Positions 1-8,568 of a stretch of 45,035 bases of DNA are shown here, in pieces. The notes beneath the pieces are model-generated. The model was not told the DNA's origin, searched no databases, and was given only the letters and a program-made list of their open reading frames with translations. How positions within the stretch are numbered: position 1 is the first letter of the stretch; the number at the start of each line of letters is the position of its first letter. The stretch comes from an uncultured Lachnoclostridium sp. Lineage in GTDB: Bacteria; Bacillota; Clostridia; Lachnospirales; Lachnospiraceae. The stretch spans positions 1-45,035 of the forward strand of contig CANBKJ010000014.1 of the NCBI GenBank assembly GCA_947369165.1, read 5' to 3'. Both the position numbers and the translations under genes were made by a program.

Positions 1-117
1 TGTTTCGGCAATCGAAAAATAATAAGTAAGGCTTAATTTGAAAAAAGTAAAGATCCGGACGCTTTTTAAAGAGGGGAATAAGAAAATAAAGGCGTATTAT
101 AAATAAAATAAAAACAC

Positions 118-168
118 AAGAAAGTAACTGCTCTCAATCTTAAAAACGGAACAGTTACTTTCTTTTTC
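118..168. terminator. hairpin terminator
   Basis: Perfect 13-bp arms (118-130 and 152-164) followed by a T run on the plus strand. On the minus strand it lies just past the end of the YhfC-like gene, so it may act in both directions. Nothing else gene-like is visible in bases 1-117. Confidence 0.75.
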
Positions 169-191
169 ATTGAATTCTATTAAACTTCAAT

Positions 192-1052
192 TTAACCACA
201 CCTCCCGCTCTTATATTCCCGATACGCATAAGCCGCTGTCAGGAAAACCACCACCCCGGTAAGACACAGACTGAGAGCCATATTCCGGATCACTCCCACC
301 TGGGTTAAGTAGGTGGGCAGGTAGCCGATGATATGGAGAAGAATGGCAGCCGGAAGAAGAAATCGTTTCCTGATGTTTTGAATGGCGAGAAAGATCAGGA
401 TGGTCAGCGCGGTCTGAAAGATCAGCGCCAGCAGCCGCTCAGAGCCCGCCGCCACATTTTCTGCCGGCGGGACCGCAATCAGCTCACCGATGGCATTTCT
501 ATAATCAGTAAGGGCGTCTCCCTTCAGATCCAGCTTTGCCAGGTATTCTTCCATTCCCAGGGAGTTTACCATCAAGGCTAAGATAATATTTCCCATAAAA
601 AGGGAACTGCCGTATGCTATAGTCTCAAAACCACCGTGACCGATGCCGAACATCAGGGCATTTGCTTTACCGGGGCGGTCTTTCATAAAGTACCGGAGTC
701 CAAAATATTTTCCCATTTCCTCAAAAACACCAGCAGCGACAGCGCCGTAAAGTGCATACCATACAGGATGAGTGGAGCGGTTCAAAACGTCCTTAAGAGA
801 AAACAGGTTGAACAGGAGGGCATTTAGGATGCCCTCTGCCACAAAGGCAAAAAGGACATAAAAGCCCATGCCGATGAAAAATGAGGAAAGTCTGGCTCCG
901 GTCTTTGCACGAAAATAGCCCAAAAAAATAAAAGGGACTGCGGTGCAGAAAAGTGCCACAATGATCATGCTGCTGAGGGCAGCGCCAGAGAATTTATCTG
1001 CTGCGAGTAAAGCGTTCATAATGTTATCCTTTCTGATGTGTAATTCTGTCAT
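192..1052 (-). CDS. YhfC-family intramembrane glutamic protease-like protein
   Basis: A 286-residue polytopic membrane protein with hydrophobic segments near residues 27-47, 55-85, 97-110, 150-165 and several in the last 90 residues. It carries the two YhfC/CAAX-protease-like signatures: EEMGKY (Glu111-Glu112) and GHGGFE (His139, Glu143), the presumed catalytic or metal-contacting residues in this superfamily. The family is predicted to cleave peptides or pheromone-like substrates inside the membrane; the substrate here is unknown. ATG 1052 is preceded by GGAGAGG at 8 nt. An internal ATG 33 nt later has AAAGGA before it and is a possible alternative. The gene stands alone, divergent from the housekeeping operon. 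Family assignment is firm; activity is inferred. Confidence 0.85.
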   Translation of the reverse strand: MTELHIRKDNIMNALLAADKFSGAALSSMIIVALFCTAVPFIFLGYFRAKTGARLSSFFIGMGFYVLFAFVAEGILNALLFNLFSLKDVLNRSTHPVWYALYGAVAAGVFEEMGKYFGLRYFMKDRPGKANALMFGIGHGGFETIAYGSSLFMGNIILALMVNSLGMEEYLAKLDLKGDALTDYRNAIGELIAVPPAENVAAGSERLLALIFQTALTILIFLAIQNIRKRFLLPAAILLHIIGYLPTYLTQVGVIRNMALSLCLTGVVVFLTAAYAYREYKSGRCG

Positions 1053-1108
1053 ATATCATACCTCTCCTGCCGGAACTTGGCAAATGAATTTTCTGTAACA
1101 TTTTTCTT

Positions 1109-1137
1109 TTGCAAAATTCTCAGAAACTTAGTATACT
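1109..1137 (+). promoter_or_regulatory. sigma-A-like promoter of the yaa operon
   Basis: TTGCAA (1109-1114), a 17-bp spacer and TATACT (1132-1137). It points at the decarboxylase gene, with a leader of about 120 nt that contains the long hairpin at 1154-1219. Confidence 0.6.
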
Positions 1138-1153
1138 ATAACAATAGGATATT

Positions 1154-1219
1154 AGGGCGTGTCTGAAAACTCATTCTTACATCCTGCATGCCCCAATTTG
1201 TAGTTTTCAGACACACCCT
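1154..1219. repeat. 66-bp inverted repeat, MITE-like or leader hairpin
   Basis: Arms 1154-1171 and 1202-1219 match at 17 of 18 positions (AGGGYGTGTCTGAAAACT and its complement) around a 30-nt loop. No T run follows. It lies between the predicted promoter and the first gene of the operon, so it would be transcribed. It could be the remnant of a small transposon with terminal repeats or an mRNA structure. Only one copy was noticed in this window. Confidence 0.6.
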
Positions 1220-1264
1220 GGGAACAAAAAGGTTGCACAACAAGTTGTTGGGGGCAGCCGGAAA

Positions 1265-2722
1265 GTGAAATGCAGCGTACAGATGAAACAAGGACTTTAT
1301 GAAACCCTGAAAGAATACTGCCAGGCGGATATACTGCCCATGCATATGCCGGGGCACAAACGCAATCATAAATTTTGGATGGAAAGCCCCTACGAACTGG
1401 ATGTGACAGAGGTGCCGGGGCTGGATAATCTGCACCAGCCGGAGGGGGTGATCCGGAAGCTGATGGATCACATTTCGGAAGAATACCAGTCTGATGCCTC
1501 CTTTTTGCTGGTCAACGGCAGTACCTGCGGGATTCTGGCAGCCATCACTGCGTGCTGCCGGCGCGGAGACCGGATCCTGGTGGCGAGAAACTGTCACAAG
1601 GCGGTGTACAACGCCATTCGTCTTCTGGAGCTCCGGCCAGTGTATGTATACCCCTCGGCTGAGGGAGGAGAGATGGATACTCTGGGTATCGCCGGCATAA
1701 TCTCACCTGAGGATGTGGAGGGGGCGCTGGAGGGATATACAGATATTTCCTGTGCTGTGATCACTTCCCCTACTTATGAAGGAATTGTGTCACCGGTGGC
1801 GGCCATCGCGGATGTGGTACATAAGAAAAAGACTCCATTGATCGTGGATGAAGCCCATGGGGCTCATTTTCACTGGCATGAGACATTTCCTGACACAGCT
1901 CTGACAGAGGGAGCTGATATTGTGATAGAAAGCCTTCATAAGACGCTTCCAGCATTTACCCAGACCGGTGTGCTTCATGCCCGCTACGGACTGGTGAAGG
2001 AGGAACTTCTTGCCTGGAGCCTCCAGACGTATCAGTCCAGCAGCCCGTCGTATCTACTGATGGCAGGGGCGGAACAGTGTTTCTCCTATCTTCTTGGAGA
2101 GGGGAGGACAGAGATGCAGCGCTATGTGTCGGATCTGGAGTGGTTCCAGCAGGAAATGAAAGGACTAAAGGCGTTGAGATTATTTGGATCCTCATGGAAA
2201 GAGCCGTCTAAGGTGGTGATCGCCACCGACCGGGCGTCAGTTCAGGGGTGTGGGCTGGCGGACATATTAAGAGAAGTATATCGTATTGAAACAGAAATGA
2301 GCTGTGGTGATTATGTCATCGCCATGACAAGCGTGGCAGACGAGAGAAAAAGTTTTGAGAGGCTGGCGGTGGCACTGCGTGAGATCGACAGAGAGCTGGC
2401 AGGGAGACTTGACAGACAGGCATTTGGAAACGTGAGACCGACAGCTGGGAAAAAATCCTTTTGTTACGACTGGCACAGGCCGCAGCAGGGAATGTACAGT
2501 TTTGAGGCCGCTTATTATTCAAGGCGCCGGGTGCCGCTTCATGAGGCTGCCGGGGAGCTGGCGGCGGAACCGGTATATCCTTATCCGCCGGGGATACCGC
2601 TTTTGGTAGAGGGAGAGAGAATTTCCCAAGGGATGGTGGAGCTGCTGGAGCAGGCAGCCAGACAACAGATGCCAGTTCTAGGTGTGACAGATGGATTCAT
2701 AAATGTATTAGTGACAGAGTAA
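1265..2722 (+). CDS. Orn/Lys/Arg decarboxylase-family PLP enzyme (YaaO-like)
   Basis: A 485-residue fold-type-I PLP enzyme of the Orn/Lys/Arg decarboxylase family. Visible signatures are the N-terminal MPGHKRN (residues 28-34), the PLP-pocket DEAHG (195-199) and the Schiff-base lysine in SLHKTL (Lys226). B. subtilis YaaO and the arginine decarboxylase SpeA belong to this group, so a basic amino acid is the likely substrate; the exact one cannot be read from sequence. The start is GTG 1265; the next in-frame ATG (1283) lacks a ribosome site. It is the first gene of a run matching the B. subtilis yaaO-rsmI order, which supports orthology with yaaO rather than a stand-alone polyamine gene. Confidence 0.85.
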   Translation: MKCSVQMKQGLYETLKEYCQADILPMHMPGHKRNHKFWMESPYELDVTEVPGLDNLHQPEGVIRKLMDHISEEYQSDASFLLVNGSTCGILAAITACCRRGDRILVARNCHKAVYNAIRLLELRPVYVYPSAEGGEMDTLGIAGIISPEDVEGALEGYTDISCAVITSPTYEGIVSPVAAIADVVHKKKTPLIVDEAHGAHFHWHETFPDTALTEGADIVIESLHKTLPAFTQTGVLHARYGLVKEELLAWSLQTYQSSSPSYLLMAGAEQCFSYLLGEGRTEMQRYVSDLEWFQQEMKGLKALRLFGSSWKEPSKVVIATDRASVQGCGLADILREVYRIETEMSCGDYVIAMTSVADERKSFERLAVALREIDRELAGRLDRQAFGNVRPTAGKKSFCYDWHRPQQGMYSFEAAYYSRRRVPLHEAAGELAAEPVYPYPPGIPLLVEGERISQGMVELLEQAARQQMPVLGVTDGFINVLVTE

Positions 2723-2743
2723 TTATAAGAAAGAGAGAAGTAC

Positions 2744-3328
2744 ATGGGCAGGTTATATGTTATCATGGGAAAAAGCGCTGTGGGAAAGGATTCCTTATAC
2801 TGTAGTCTGATAAACAGAAATCCCATGCTGAAGACGGTGATACCTTACACAACAAGACCGATCCGGACTGGGGAAGTGGAGGGAAAAGAATATCATTTTG
2901 TGGCGGAGAGCGAGCTGGAGAGGATGCGGCAGCAGGGCAGGATTGTGGAGTGCCGGAGGTATTATACGGTACATGGTCCCTGGTATTATTTTACAGCGGA
3001 TGACGGACAACTGGATTTTTCGGGAGACGACCAATATGTCACAATTTCTACTCTGGAAGGCTTTGAAAAACTGTGTGCTTTTTATGGGAGAGAGCGTGTG
3101 GTGCCGGTGTACATCGAGGTGGAGGATTTTTTGCGGCTGGAGAGGGCACTGGAGCGGGAAAAGCAGCAGCCGGAACCCTGTGCGGCAGAGCTTTGCCGGC
3201 GGTTTGTGGCGGATGAGGAAGATTTTTCAGAAGAGCGTCTGCGCCTCGCCGGAGTGAAAGAACGGATACAGAACCACGATTTTGAAAAGGCACTGAAAAA
3301 AATAGAAGAGCTTATATGTAGAGGATAG
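2744..3328 (+). CDS. guanylate kinase-like P-loop protein
   Basis: A 194-residue protein with a P-loop at residues 9-17 (GKSAVGKDS) and the guanylate-kinase signature YTTRPIRTGEVEGKEYHFV spread over residues about 35-53. Guanylate kinases convert GMP and ATP to GDP and ADP. In the B. subtilis order this slot holds tmk (thymidylate kinase), so a nucleotide kinase of another family sits in the same place. The C-terminal half is diverged, and a dedicated gmk may exist elsewhere, so activity on GMP is not assured. It starts 22 nt after the decarboxylase, behind GAAAGAGAGAAG, and ends 59 nt before yaaR. Confidence 0.75.
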   Translation: MGRLYVIMGKSAVGKDSLYCSLINRNPMLKTVIPYTTRPIRTGEVEGKEYHFVAESELERMRQQGRIVECRRYYTVHGPWYYFTADDGQLDFSGDDQYVTISTLEGFEKLCAFYGRERVVPVYIEVEDFLRLERALEREKQQPEPCAAELCRRFVADEEDFSEERLRLAGVKERIQNHDFEKALKKIEELICRG

Positions 3329-3386
3329 GACTGGCAAAATAATTTAAAAAATGGTATAATGATGTTTAGAAAGGAGAGGATGAGCG

Positions 3387-3827
3387 GTGGATATAAAGAT
3401 AGATAACGTTCAGCAGACACAGGCGGCCACGACAGCAAGGCAGACACAGAGCGCCGGGGAAGATTTTAAATTCACCCTTATGAGCTCTCTGGAGGAAGAG
3501 GGGCTTCAGGCGAGGCTTACTCTGATGATGGAAGATATAACCATGCAGGGGAAGAAGCTTGGGAAGCATGTGGATGTAAGAGACATGAAGCGGTACCGCA
3601 AGCTGATCCAGGAATTTATGAATGAGATCGTGAACCGGTCCCACAAATTCAGCCGGGAGAATTTTCTGGACAGACGGGGCAGACACCGTGTATATGGAAT
3701 GATCAAGCGGGTAAATGCTGCGCTGGATGAGCTGGCGCAGGAGCTGATGAAGGATGAGAAGGATCATTTGGTGATCCTGGATAAGATTGATGAGATAAGG
3801 GGCCTGCTGTTGGATATACTGACTTAG
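3387..3827 (+). CDS. yaaR: YaaR family protein (DUF327)
   Basis: A 146-residue, mostly helical cytoplasmic protein that matches the YaaR/DUF327 family in length and in the central stretch containing GKKLGKHVDVRDMKRYRKLI and NEIVNRSHKF. Its function is not established. In B. subtilis the orthologue sits between yaaQ and holB; here yaaQ is absent and yaaR directly precedes holB, which supports the call. The start is GTG 3387, with AAGGAGAGG 7-8 nt upstream. An ATG at 3380 gives only an eight-codon frame and was not chosen. Confidence 0.85.
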   Translation: MDIKIDNVQQTQAATTARQTQSAGEDFKFTLMSSLEEEGLQARLTLMMEDITMQGKKLGKHVDVRDMKRYRKLIQEFMNEIVNRSHKFSRENFLDRRGRHRVYGMIKRVNAALDELAQELMKDEKDHLVILDKIDEIRGLLLDILT

Positions 3828-3907
3828 TTTAATGGGCAGACTTACACCATTGATAAGCGCGGCGGTGCCGGTTTGCAGCGTTGAGGTACAGGTAAGGGAA
3901 AGGGACG

Positions 3908-4906
3908 GTGGTTGATATGTTTTTATTTTCAGAGATCATGGGACATGAGGACATCAAAGAGCATCTTCAAATGGCGATCCGCGGGGACAAGCCATTTCAC
4001 GCCTATATTTTCCAGGGGGAAGTAGGCTGCGGTAAAGAGACCATGGCGCGTACCTTTGCGGCGGGGCTGCAGTGTATGTCAGAGGAGAGCGGCAGACCTT
4101 GTGGAAGCTGCGCTTCCTGCCGGCAGATCGACTCTGGCAACCAGCCGGATGTGATCTGGGTGAACAGGGAATTGTCCAGCATTGGCGTGGACGACGTCAG
4201 GGAAAAGATCAACAGCTCCATTGTGATCCGGCCATTTTCCAGTCCGTACAAGATCTATATTGTGCCGGAGGCAGACCGCATGACGGAGGCGGCACAGAAT
4301 GCTCTGTTAAAAACGATTGAGGAGCCGCCGGAATATGGTATCATTATATTGCTCACCAGCAATATCAATGCATTGCTTCCAACGATACAGTCCAGGTGTC
4401 TCAAGCTGGAGTTTCGACCGTTGTCAACGGCCACAGTGGAGAAGTATCTGATGGATAAATACAAGGTTGTGGATTACCGGGCGAGAACCAGTGCGATTTT
4501 TGCCCAGGGAAATCTCGGCAAGGCGATACGGTACATAGAATCCGAAGACTTTGAGGAGAAGAAGGACAAGGTTCTGCGGATTCTGAAAAACATTCAAAAT
4601 ATGGATGTCTCTGAGATGTTGGAAATTATCCGTGAGATTGGCGAGGACAAGGATCAGATTAAGGATTACATCGATCTTATGATCTTGTGGTATCGGGATG
4701 TGCTGGTGTTCAAAGCTACAAAAAACATGAACCAGCTCATATTCCAGAGTGAGTTCAGCGCGATCTCTTCGGAGGCAAATCAGAGAGATTATGAAAAAAT
4801 AGAAGAAATTCTTATGGCATTTGATAAGGCAAAGCTGCGTCTGAAGGCAAATGTGAATTTTGAGGTTGCCATGGAGCTCATGCTGCTGGCCCTCAAACAA
4901 TCGTAG
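3908..4906 (+). CDS. holB: DNA polymerase III delta' subunit
   Basis: A 332-residue clamp-loader subunit. It has a degenerate P-loop (GEVGCGKET), a four-cysteine zinc module (C..CGSCASC at about residues 56-72), EADRMTEAAQNALLKTIEEPP as the conserved Walker-B/SRC neighbourhood, and LLTSNINALLPTIQSRC. The delta' subunit helps open the sliding clamp for loading onto primed DNA. Start GTG 3908 follows AAGGGAAAGGG; ATG 3917 is a close alternative. Position between yaaR and ricT matches the Firmicutes gene order. Confidence 0.95.
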   Translation: MVDMFLFSEIMGHEDIKEHLQMAIRGDKPFHAYIFQGEVGCGKETMARTFAAGLQCMSEESGRPCGSCASCRQIDSGNQPDVIWVNRELSSIGVDDVREKINSSIVIRPFSSPYKIYIVPEADRMTEAAQNALLKTIEEPPEYGIIILLTSNINALLPTIQSRCLKLEFRPLSTATVEKYLMDKYKVVDYRARTSAIFAQGNLGKAIRYIESEDFEEKKDKVLRILKNIQNMDVSEMLEIIREIGEDKDQIKDYIDLMILWYRDVLVFKATKNMNQLIFQSEFSAISSEANQRDYEKIEEILMAFDKAKLRLKANVNFEVAMELMLLALKQS

Positions 4907-4964
4907 GCGGACTGATCTTAGAAGAGAATGCCCAATAAAAGACGGTGAAAGGCAGGATAATACA

Positions 4965-5873
4965 TTGAAAACGATAATAGGCGTCAGGTTTCGCCAGGCA
5001 GGAAAGATTTATTACTTTGATCCCGGCGAAAATGCAGATATAAAGCGGGATACCCACGTCATCGTGGAGACAGCAAAGGGAGTTGAGTATGGAACTGTAG
5101 TGCTGCCTCCCACGGAGATGCCAGAGGAAAAGATCGTGGCACCGCTAAAGGGCATCATCCGACTTGCAACAGAAGAAGATGATGAGAGCGAGAGAAAAAA
5201 CAGGCAGAAGGAAGAAGAAGCATTTGGGATCTGCCTCGAAAAGATTGCAAAGCATGGGCTGGAAATGAAGCTGATCGCGGCAGAGTACACCTTTGATAAA
5301 AACAAGCTGCTGTTTTATTTTACAGCGGACGGAAGAATTGACTTTAGAGAACTTGTGAAGGATCTCGCCTCTGTGTTCCGCACAAGGATTGAGCTGCGCC
5401 AGATCGGCGTGAGGGATGAGACAAAGCTGAGGGGCGGTATTGGCATCTGCGGCAGGGCATTGTGCTGTCACACGTATTTGTCTGAGTTTGCGCCAGTCTC
5501 CATCAAGATGGCGAAGGAGCAGAACCTGTCCCTGAATCCCACAAAGATTTCAGGCGTGTGTGGCAGGCTTATGTGCTGTCTGAAAAATGAAGAAGAGGCA
5601 TATGAGGAGCTGAACAGTCACCTGCCTAATGTGGGAAGCCATGTGAAGACGCCAGAAGGGCTTCCGGGAGAGGTTCAGAGTGTCAGTGTGCTCAAACAGA
5701 AAGTAAAAGTCATCGTTACCCTGGATAATGATGAAAAAGAGGTAAGGGAGTATCAGGTTTCCGATCTCAAGTTCAGGCGTGAGCGCAGGCGCGATAACCA
5801 CGGCGGTGAAAATGACCGGGAGCTGAAAGAACTGGAAGCGATGGAAAAAAAGGAAGGTAAGTCAAAAATCTGA
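4965..5873 (+). CDS. ricT: PSP1-domain protein RicT/YaaT
   Basis: A 302-residue PSP1-domain protein. It has the two paired-cysteine motifs CGRALCC and CGRLMCC that mark the RicT/YaaT group. In B. subtilis RicT acts with RicA and RicF as an Fe-S complex that promotes RNase Y-dependent mRNA processing and affects sporulation, competence and biofilm. I place the start at TTG 4965 because AAAGGCAGGA lies 8 nt before it and homology begins there (LKTIIGVRFR). The open frame extends upstream to 4860, but that stretch overlaps holB and is not protein-like. The stop overlaps the next start (TGATG), implying translational coupling. Confidence 0.92.
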   Translation: MKTIIGVRFRQAGKIYYFDPGENADIKRDTHVIVETAKGVEYGTVVLPPTEMPEEKIVAPLKGIIRLATEEDDESERKNRQKEEEAFGICLEKIAKHGLEMKLIAAEYTFDKNKLLFYFTADGRIDFRELVKDLASVFRTRIELRQIGVRDETKLRGGIGICGRALCCHTYLSEFAPVSIKMAKEQNLSLNPTKISGVCGRLMCCLKNEEEAYEELNSHLPNVGSHVKTPEGLPGEVQSVSVLKQKVKVIVTLDNDEKEVREYQVSDLKFRRERRRDNHGGENDRELKELEAMEKKEGKSKI

Positions 5874-6634
5874 TGATGCAAAATAAGGATATATCTTTCC
5901 GGCAGGAAGAAATCTTACGGGAGGGGGAGCGGCTGGACGATCTACAGCGGGACGGTTTGATGTTGATCCAGAACCCGGAATGGTTCTGTTTTGGCATGGA
6001 CGCCGTGCTTCTTACAGGGTTTGCCAGGATCGGAAAGGGATGTCGTACCATTGATCTGGGAAGCGGAAATGGAGTCATCCCTATCCTTCTCTCTGCGAAG
6101 ACGGAAGGAGCATATTTTGAAGGACTGGAGATACAGGCGGATATTGCAGACATGGCGAGACGCAGTATTCGTTTTAACGGTCTGGAAGACAGGGTGCATA
6201 TGACTACTGGTGATATCAGGGAGGCATCTTCGTATTACGAAGCGGCTTCCTTTGATGTTGTTACCACAAATCCACCTTATATGATTCATTCTCATGGATT
6301 GACCAATGAGGCATCCCACAAGGCAGTAGCCAGGCATGAATTGAAGTGTTCCCTGGAAGATGTGGTCAGAGAGAGTACCAGGCTGTTAAAACCAGGAGGG
6401 CATTTTTTTATGGTGCATCGTCCTTTTCGACTCAGTGAGATTATAACGGTGATGACAGCCCACAAATTGGAGCCCAAGAGGCTGCGGCTGGTCTATCCCT
6501 ATGTTGACAGGGAACCCAATATGCTGCTGATCGAGGGAGTCCGGGGCGGAAACTCTGGTATGGTGGTGGAAAAGCCCCTTATCGTTTATGAGAGTGTAAA
6601 TGTGTACACGGAGGAAGTGCGGGCACTGTATTGA
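5873..6634 (+). CDS. trmN6: tRNA1(Val) (adenine37-N6)-methyltransferase-like (YabB/TrmN6)
   Basis: A 253-residue SAM-dependent methyltransferase. Motif I is DLGSGNGVIPILL and the catalytic NPPY motif is in TTNPPYM, typical of N6-adenine methyltransferases. The TrmN6/YfiC family methylates A37 of tRNA1(Val). It overlaps the ricT stop by one base, and either ATG 5873 or ATG 5876 could be used. The B. subtilis orthologue yabB occupies the same place, although yabA, normally between yaaT and yabB, is missing here. Family is certain; the exact tRNA substrate is inferred. Confidence 0.88.
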   Translation: MMQNKDISFRQEEILREGERLDDLQRDGLMLIQNPEWFCFGMDAVLLTGFARIGKGCRTIDLGSGNGVIPILLSAKTEGAYFEGLEIQADIADMARRSIRFNGLEDRVHMTTGDIREASSYYEAASFDVVTTNPPYMIHSHGLTNEASHKAVARHELKCSLEDVVRESTRLLKPGGHFFMVHRPFRLSEIITVMTAHKLEPKRLRLVYPYVDREPNMLLIEGVRGGNSGMVVEKPLIVYESVNVYTEEVRALY

Positions 6635-6664
6635 CAGGGGAAAGACAGACGAGGAGAAAGAATT

Positions 6665-7504
6665 ATGGGAACGTTATATCTATGTGCCACCCCCATCGGT
6701 AATCTGGAAGACATTACCCTGCGGGTACTACGGATCTTGAAAGAGGTGGATCTGATCGCCGCAGAGGACACGAGACAGACGATGAAGCTGCTCAATCATT
6801 TTGAAATAAAGACACCCATCGTAAGCTATCACGAACACAATAAATATCAGAAGACGCCGGTGCTGGTGCGGGAACTTCTCGAGGGAAAAAATATTGCCCT
6901 GGTGACCGATGCGGGAACCCCGGCGATATCCGATCCAGGGGCAGAGCTTGCGCTGGCGGCATACGAAGCGGGAGCAGCAGTCACATCCCTGCCGGGAGCG
7001 TCGGCTGTTATCACGGCACTCACGCTGTCTGGGCTCAACACCCGAAGTTTTGCTTTTGAGGGCTTTCTGCCCCAGGAAAAAAAAGAGCGTGCCAGAGTGC
7101 TGGAACGGTTAAAGACCAGCACGTACACCACCGTGTTTTACGAAGCGCCCCATCGGCTTATAAAAACACTGGAGCTGGTGGCACAGGTAATTCCTCCGGA
7201 GAGGAAGATCGCGGTGTGCCGGGAACTTACTAAGCGCCACGAGACGGTGCAGCAGTGCAGTCTCGCCGAAGCGATACAGTATTTTCGGGAAAATGAACCG
7301 CGAGGAGAATTTGTATTTGTTCTGGAGGGAGAAGATGCGGCTGTGCTGGAACAGCAGGAACAGAAAAAATGGGAGGACATTCCTCTTGAAAAGCATATGG
7401 AACAATACTTATCTCAGGGAATGGACCGCAAAGAAGCTATGAAGGCGGTAGCAAAAGATCGGGGAATGACAAAAAACCAAGTATATAAGGGACTTTTAGG
7501 ATAG
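6665..7504 (+). CDS. rsmI: 16S rRNA (cytidine1402-2'-O)-methyltransferase
   Basis: A 279-residue tetrapyrrole-methylase-fold enzyme. The N-terminus LYLCATPIGNLEDITLR, AAEDTRQT and the GTPAISDPG loop are the RsmI hallmarks. RsmI 2'-O-methylates C1402 in the decoding centre of 16S rRNA. The length equals that of known RsmI proteins. GAGGAGAAAG precedes ATG 6665. It is the last gene of the run and is followed within 2 nt by a perfect palindrome. Confidence 0.96.
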   Translation: MGTLYLCATPIGNLEDITLRVLRILKEVDLIAAEDTRQTMKLLNHFEIKTPIVSYHEHNKYQKTPVLVRELLEGKNIALVTDAGTPAISDPGAELALAAYEAGAAVTSLPGASAVITALTLSGLNTRSFAFEGFLPQEKKERARVLERLKTSTYTTVFYEAPHRLIKTLELVAQVIPPERKIAVCRELTKRHETVQQCSLAEAIQYFRENEPRGEFVFVLEGEDAAVLEQQEQKKWEDIPLEKHMEQYLSQGMDRKEAMKAVAKDRGMTKNQVYKGLLG

Positions 7505-7505
7505 C

Positions 7506-7549
7506 CAGACGGCGCCAATTTGAAATAGAATTCAAATTGGCGCCGTCTG
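7506..7549. repeat. perfect palindrome, REP-like
   Basis: Arms of 19 bp (7506-7524 and 7531-7549) match perfectly around a 6-nt loop, right after the rsmI stop. No T run follows, so it is not a classical terminator. Part of the right arm (AGAATTCAAATTGGYGCC) recurs at about 31720, suggesting a dispersed repeat family. Confidence 0.75.
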
Positions 7550-7574
7550 ATTAATAAAATATAATTTTGGACAA

Positions 7575-7608
7575 AAGGAAAGGCAGGAGTCTAGGGGGGC
7601 TCCTGCCA
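7575..7608 (-). terminator. terminator of the AbrB-like gene
   Basis: Read on the minus strand, GGCAGGAG (7607-7600) pairs with CTCCTGCC (7589-7582), followed by TTTCCTTTT. It lies just past the AbrB-like stop. Confidence 0.7.
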
Positions 7609-7626
7609 CACTAAAGGGATATATGA

Positions 7627-7881
7627 TTAAATTAAACCAGCTAGCTTAGATAATTCTTTGATAGACTTTTTGGAAATAAGCTTTCCGTGATATTCTATCA
7701 AATCTTCTTCTGCGCCTGTAAAAATATCAGCAGGTGCATATTTTGCTAAAATAATCTTATTGTCTTCTGTATAAATCTCTAATGACTCCCTATCTCCGAT
7801 CCCGAGTGAACGCCTAAGTTCAATAGGAATCGTTATACGACCTAACTCATCTAATCGTCTTACAATTCCAGTGTTTTTCAT
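7627..7881 (-). CDS. AbrB/SpoVT-family transition-state regulator
   Basis: An 84-residue protein with the N-terminal swapped-hairpin DNA-binding domain of AbrB: GIVRRLDELGRITIPIELR, then LGIGDRESLEIYTED. AbrB-type proteins repress stationary-phase and sporulation genes in exponential growth. The start is the ATG at 7881 because TTTAAAGGAGAG precedes it and all homology starts there; the frame is open 25 codons further upstream. In B. subtilis abrB lies next to yabC (rsmI), convergent with it, as here. The C-terminal part is not specific enough to tell AbrB from Abh or SpoVT. Confidence 0.88.
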   Translation of the reverse strand: MKNTGIVRRLDELGRITIPIELRRSLGIGDRESLEIYTEDNKIILAKYAPADIFTGAEEDLIEYHGKLISKKSIKELSKLAGLI

Positions 7882-7946
7882 AATACGCTCTCCTTTAAAT
7901 ATGTATCTGGAAATTTTTATGTGCTGTGTTCTTTTGTTGTGCCTTA

Positions 7947-7975
7947 ATACTATCATTACTTCCGGCGATAGTCAA
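7947..7975 (-). promoter_or_regulatory. promoter of the AbrB-like gene
   Basis: On the minus strand, TTGACT (7975-7970), a 17-bp spacer and TAGTAT (7952-7947), about 65 nt before the start codon. Confidence 0.65.
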
Positions 7976-8073
7976 TAAAAAGAATGTAAAAAATTATAAA
8001 ATATGTATTAAAAAGTCTAAAATTGTTGGATATTGTTACTAAATAGTAAGAAATTCAATGTATTATTTGTGTA

Positions 8074-8568
8074 TCAGCTCATCACTCTCCGTATCACCTG
8101 GCCGGCGAGCCAGCCAATCAGGATCCCCGTGAACAGGCCGCTGAAATAAAGGATGGGAGCATACCAGAGGACGGACTGAAAACCTACAAAAAAGGAAGCA
8201 GATAATAGCTGTCCCAGATTGTGAAAGATCCCTCCCAGGGCACTGACGGACAGTATGGACAGACGTTTTTTGGTTAGACGCAGGGTAAGCGCCATGACAG
8301 ACAGGCTCAGGAGACTGCCAGCGGTGCTGTAAACCAGGCTGAACAGGCTGCCAAAAGTAAATGCATTCAGAAGGTTGCGGAGCATGGAAAGTCCCAGGGC
8401 ATAGCGGTAATTTTTATGATAGAGTACGATCAGAATAACCAGGTTTGCCAGGCCCAGTTTCATGCCTGGAAAAGGGAGGGGAAGCGGGATCAGGCTTTCC
8501 AGATAGCTGAAAATAAAAGCAAGCGATGTGTATATGGAAAATTCGCACAAAGATCGAATGCGGCTCAT
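8074..8568 (-). CDS. Gx transporter family membrane protein
   Basis: A 164-residue membrane protein with about five hydrophobic segments. It matches the family once named heptaprenyl diphosphate synthase component I: SLIPLPLPFPGMKLGLANLVILI, then the GGIFHNLGQLLSA motif. The family resembles the membrane (S) part of ECF-type transporters; the substrate is unknown. Its start overlaps the stop of the NusG-domain-II gene by 4 nt (ATGA), so the two are co-translated. This pairing is frequent in Clostridia and often lies near Rnf or FMN-binding genes, which are not visible here. Confidence 0.85.
   Translation of the reverse strand: MSRIRSLCEFSIYTSLAFIFSYLESLIPLPLPFPGMKLGLANLVILIVLYHKNYRYALGLSMLRNLLNAFTFGSLFSLVYSTAGSLLSLSVMALTLRLTKKRLSILSVSALGGIFHNLGQLLSASFFVGFQSVLWYAPILYFSGLFTGILIGWLAGQVIRRVMS

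Noticed and set aside
1137-1597. A minus-strand frame across the leader hairpin
   Set aside because: It covers the 5' end of the decarboxylase gene in antisense and resembles no family.
4860-4964. Upstream extension of the ricT frame
   Set aside because: It lies within holB in another frame and has no ribosome site; TTG 4965 has one and homology starts there.
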